Positions 62,265 through 64,000 of a stretch of DNA of 64,000 nucleotides are shown here, in pieces; position 1 is the first letter of the stretch; each line of letters opens with the position of its first letter. This stretch comes from WRGT01 sp942493035. Lineage in GTDB: Bacteria > Spirochaetota > UBA4802 > UBA5550. The notes beneath the pieces are model-generated. The model did no database searches, had not been told where the DNA came from, and was given only the letters and a program-made list of their open reading frames with translations. The translations under genes and the position numbers were made by a program. The stretch spans positions 4,278,001 to 4,342,000 of the forward strand of contig OW818666.1 of the NCBI GenBank assembly GCA_942493035.1, given 5' to 3'.

Positions 62265-62543
62265 TTATCTTTTTTTTAGAATTTTATCTTCGATAGCAGA
62301 AAAGAATGAATTCTGTTCCGTGAATTTGCTATTTTTTACATCTTTTTCTCCCATGGAGATCAGTTTTAAAATTCCTATTGCGTTTTGCATTGAATCATAA
62401 CTTTCTGTATCCATTAATACAGCTTTTGCTTCACCATTTTGAGTTATGATAATTGGACGATGAGTTTCGTTAACTTGATCAAGCATGTTCGCAGCATTAG
62501 CTTTTACGAAAGAAATGGGGCGTATATCTTGTTTAGTATTCAT
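62265..62543 (-). CDS. Phd/YefM-family antitoxin
   Basis: A 92-residue protein: IRPISFVKANAANMLDQVNETHRPIIITQNGEAKAVLMDTESYDSM is the standard Phd/YefM DNA-binding domain; the rest binds the toxin. It has a ribosome site GAGGAAAAAAA before the ATG. It represses the pair. Confidence 0.9.
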   Translation of the reverse strand: MNTKQDIRPISFVKANAANMLDQVNETHRPIIITQNGEAKAVLMDTESYDSMQNAIGILKLISMGEKDVKNSKFTEQNSFFSAIEDKILKKR

Positions 62544-62642
62544 TTTTTTTCCTCAAATGTGTTTGTATTGGTCTAAATATGGTACTAAATTAAGTTTTAA
62601 AGGTCAAGAATAATTTTCAAAAAACGACGGGGGCAGACTTTT

Positions 62643-62691
62643 GCATAACGCCTTGCTTACACGACGTTGCGGCGGCCGTTTGCCGCAATGT
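62643..62691 (-). other. Right half of an attC site next to IS110 copy 2
   Basis: On the minus strand: CACATTGCGGCAAACGGCC, CGCAACGTCGTGTAAGCAAG and R' GCGTTATGC. The left half lies beyond the IS110 element, outside the window. Confidence 0.65.
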
Positions 62692-62944
62692 GCCTATATG
62701 TTATGTTTGTATTAATTCAGATTTTTATTCTTTGTGTCATCTGAATTGATACTTATTCTTTTTATACTGGATAATTCGGGAAGAACTCAATGTGCCTGCC
62801 TAACAAAGACTTCCTGCGGTTCTGTTCTCCCGAATTATATAACCTTTCAATACCATTTATAGTAAGTATGCTCCATCGAGAGCTCCTGATATATAGGCGA
62901 AATGGAATAAAAGGTTTCCACAATATCTATAAAAGGAGCGACTT
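62692..62944 (+). ncRNA. Candidate bridge RNA of IS110 copy 2
   Basis: Stem-loop 1 (AATTCAGAT / ATCTGAATT, about 62720-62750). Stem-loop 2 (ATAATTCGGGA with TCCCGAATTAT, about 62771-62840) has CAATGTGCCT at 62788-62797 in its loop, identical to the junction at 62686-62695. Stem-loop 3 (AACCTTT / AAAGGTT) has ATATAGGC at 62891-62898, the complement of the element end GCCTATAT (62692-62699). Confidence 0.65.
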
Positions 62945-64000
62945 ATGAAAACTTACATTGGTATTGATTGGTCGTCAACACATGATGATGTATGTATTTT
63001 AAATGAAAAGGAGGAAGTTGTCAACAAGTTTCGTTTTGATGTAACGAAACAGGGCTTTAAGAAATTGATTGATGCAATTGAAAATATACATTCTGCAAAG
63101 GAGGAAATTTTCATCGGTATTGAAACAGATAAAAATATTCTTGCGGATTATCTTCTTGCTTTAGGTTATCAGGTTTATGGATTGAATCCTTTTTGTGTTA
63201 ATAGATTTAAAGACCGATATTCGGTGTCCTCAAAAAAAGATGATAACTTTGATGCGTACAATATTGCACTAATACTTTTTAAGGATTTTAATCGCTTTAC
63301 CCCGATAATAAAATCTAGTAACAATTGTGAAGCGTTAAAAATGCACGGCAAAACACTTGAAATGCTTTTACAAGAAAAAACGCGTTTTGAAAACAGGTTG
63401 AAGAACGACTTGCATCAGTATTTCCCTATATTTACAGACTTTTTTGACGGTTTTACGAGCGTTCCACTGAATTTATTGAAAGTTTTAAATAAACCGGAAC
63501 AGATAATAAATGCAACTTTCGAAGACTATCTTGAGTTGATTAAAGATGTTAAATATATGACTAAAAAAAGGAAGTCAGAATTTTATTGTTTATTAAAGGA
63601 TCAAACAATATCTCCTAATAAAACTATACAGGAATGTTATTCCTTGAGAGTGTTGATTATTGTTGATCAATTACTGTTCCTTATGAAATCGATAAAACAG
63701 GTAGAAGAAAAAATATTAATGTTGTACGCTGCGAATGAATATTCAACAATATTTTCTTCATTGCCGGGTGCTGCTGATCGACTAGCTCCAAGACTTTTAA
63801 TGCATTTTGGGGATGTACAAAAGCGTTTTGAATCGTATCAAACTGTTCAATGTTATGCCGGTACATGTCCAGTAACAATTCAGAGTGGGAAATATTTACA
63901 TGTCATTAAAATGCGAAGAGGTTGTAATAAATCATTTAGGGATACATTATATCAATTCTCATTTTGCAGTTTGAGCCTTGAAGCGTGGACTCGCGAATAT
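62945..64000 (+). CDS. IS110-family transposase (copy 2, 3'-truncated by window edge)
   Basis: Starts MKTYIGIDWSSTHDDVCIL at the ATG 62945, with AAAGGAG upstream. The visible 352 residues follow copy 1 without a difference that I could find. The rest lies outside the window. Confidence 0.92.
   Translation, partial: MKTYIGIDWSSTHDDVCILNEKEEVVNKFRFDVTKQGFKKLIDAIENIHSAKEEIFIGIETDKNILADYLLALGYQVYGLNPFCVNRFKDRYSVSSKKDDNFDAYNIALILFKDFNRFTPIIKSSNNCEALKMHGKTLEMLLQEKTRFENRLKNDLHQYFPIFTDFFDGFTSVPLNLLKVLNKPEQIINATFEDYLELIKDVKYMTKKRKSEFYCLLKDQTISPNKTIQECYSLRVLIIVDQLLFLMKSIKQVEEKILMLYAANEYSTIFSSLPGAADRLAPRLLMHFGDVQKRFESYQTVQCYAGTCPVTIQSGKYLHVIKMRRGCNKSFRDTLYQFSFCSLSLEAWTREY

Larger units (their letters stand above)
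61895..62649 (-). other. Gene cassette C3 (RelE/Phd-like pair)
   Basis: Bounded by R' GTTATGC (inverse at 62643-62649) and R'' GCATAAC (inverse at 61894-61900). The cassette ends are inverted repeats with 20 of 22 positions matching (GTTATGC-n-AA-n-GTCTGCCCCCG). Confidence 0.75.
62692..64000 (+). mobile_element. IS110-family element, copy 2 (runs off the window)
   Basis: Starts GCCTATATG at 62692, directly after the attC half site. Its leader and the transposase gene are the same as in copy 1 as far as the window end. Confidence 0.85.

Noticed and set aside
49960..62691. Restriction-modification or defence island as the primary explanation of the region
   Set aside because: Only one restriction gene is present; the common denominator of the genes is the flanking attC-type site, so a cassette array explains it better.

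Overview
The window looks like the chromosome of a free-living, motile, probably anaerobic bacterium of fairly low GC content. The phylum Spirochaetota is my best guess. It rests on gene content (CheD, CheW, two MCPs, an HDOD protein, a DUF1015 protein, a membrane-anchored AraC regulator, an OmpA protein with FlgD-type Ig repeats) and not on any rRNA gene, because none is present. No tRNA, rRNA or CRISPR array was seen.

Region 1 (1-9.1 kb) is an arsenic and thiol-redox island: a permease running in from the left edge, a small CxxC thioredoxin, a DGC zinc-binding protein, a membrane-anchored thioredoxin with a CcdA partner, a lipoprotein hydrolase, ArsR with a perfect 13-bp-arm operator, an ACR3 arsenite exporter and a CoA-disulfide reductase/rhodanese. 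An IS50-type IS4-family element with a 9-bp target duplication splits the island. Region 2 (9.1-19.6 kb) holds an AraC regulator divergent from a CoA-transferase, serC, an XRE-cupin regulator divergent from a LysE exporter, a DUF2971 gene in an AT-rich stretch, a DUF2279 protein, a membrane protein and a DUF433/DUF5615 toxin-antitoxin pair.

Region 3 (20-49.4 kb) is ordinary chromosome: DUF1015, a degenerate receiver-GGDEF protein, the sua5-EI24-tmk-sppA set, an OmpA/FlgD-Ig protein with a HAD phosphatase, htpG, smpB, HDOD-cheD, fdhD without its usual cysteines, MCP-cheW, a TIGR01777 epimerase, a second MCP, an ABC-F ATPase, and an FAD oxidoreductase / enoyl-CoA hydratase / thioesterase / PadR cluster. 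The last cluster appears to be controlled through a shared operator, TATATC-N5-GATATA. Many gaps carry dispersed hairpin repeats, often with a conserved flank and exchangeable cores.

Region 4 (49.4-64 kb) is the most interesting. It is a cassette array with integron-type attC sites (four complete or nearly complete or half sites besides an intron-split one), carrying toxin-antitoxin pairs (VapBC-like, BrnTA, RelE/Phd-like), an unknown gene, and an EcoRII-C-type restriction enzyme with a mismatch-glycosylase-like protein but no methyltransferase. All four testable cassettes have terminal inverted repeats of about 19-22 bp, extending well past the usual 7-bp attC core. The array has been heavily invaded: a group IIC intron sits inside one attC; two IS110 elements sit in attC sites, and their leader has two stem-loops whose loops match the attC flank and the element's own end (a candidate bridge RNA); IS1182 remnants abut attC cores; an IS3 element is truncated; and two inverted IS30 copies form a 10.1-kb composite-like block with an AATT duplication that splits one cassette. 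Outside this block every attC points to the minus strand, so an integrase gene, if present, should lie to the right of the window.
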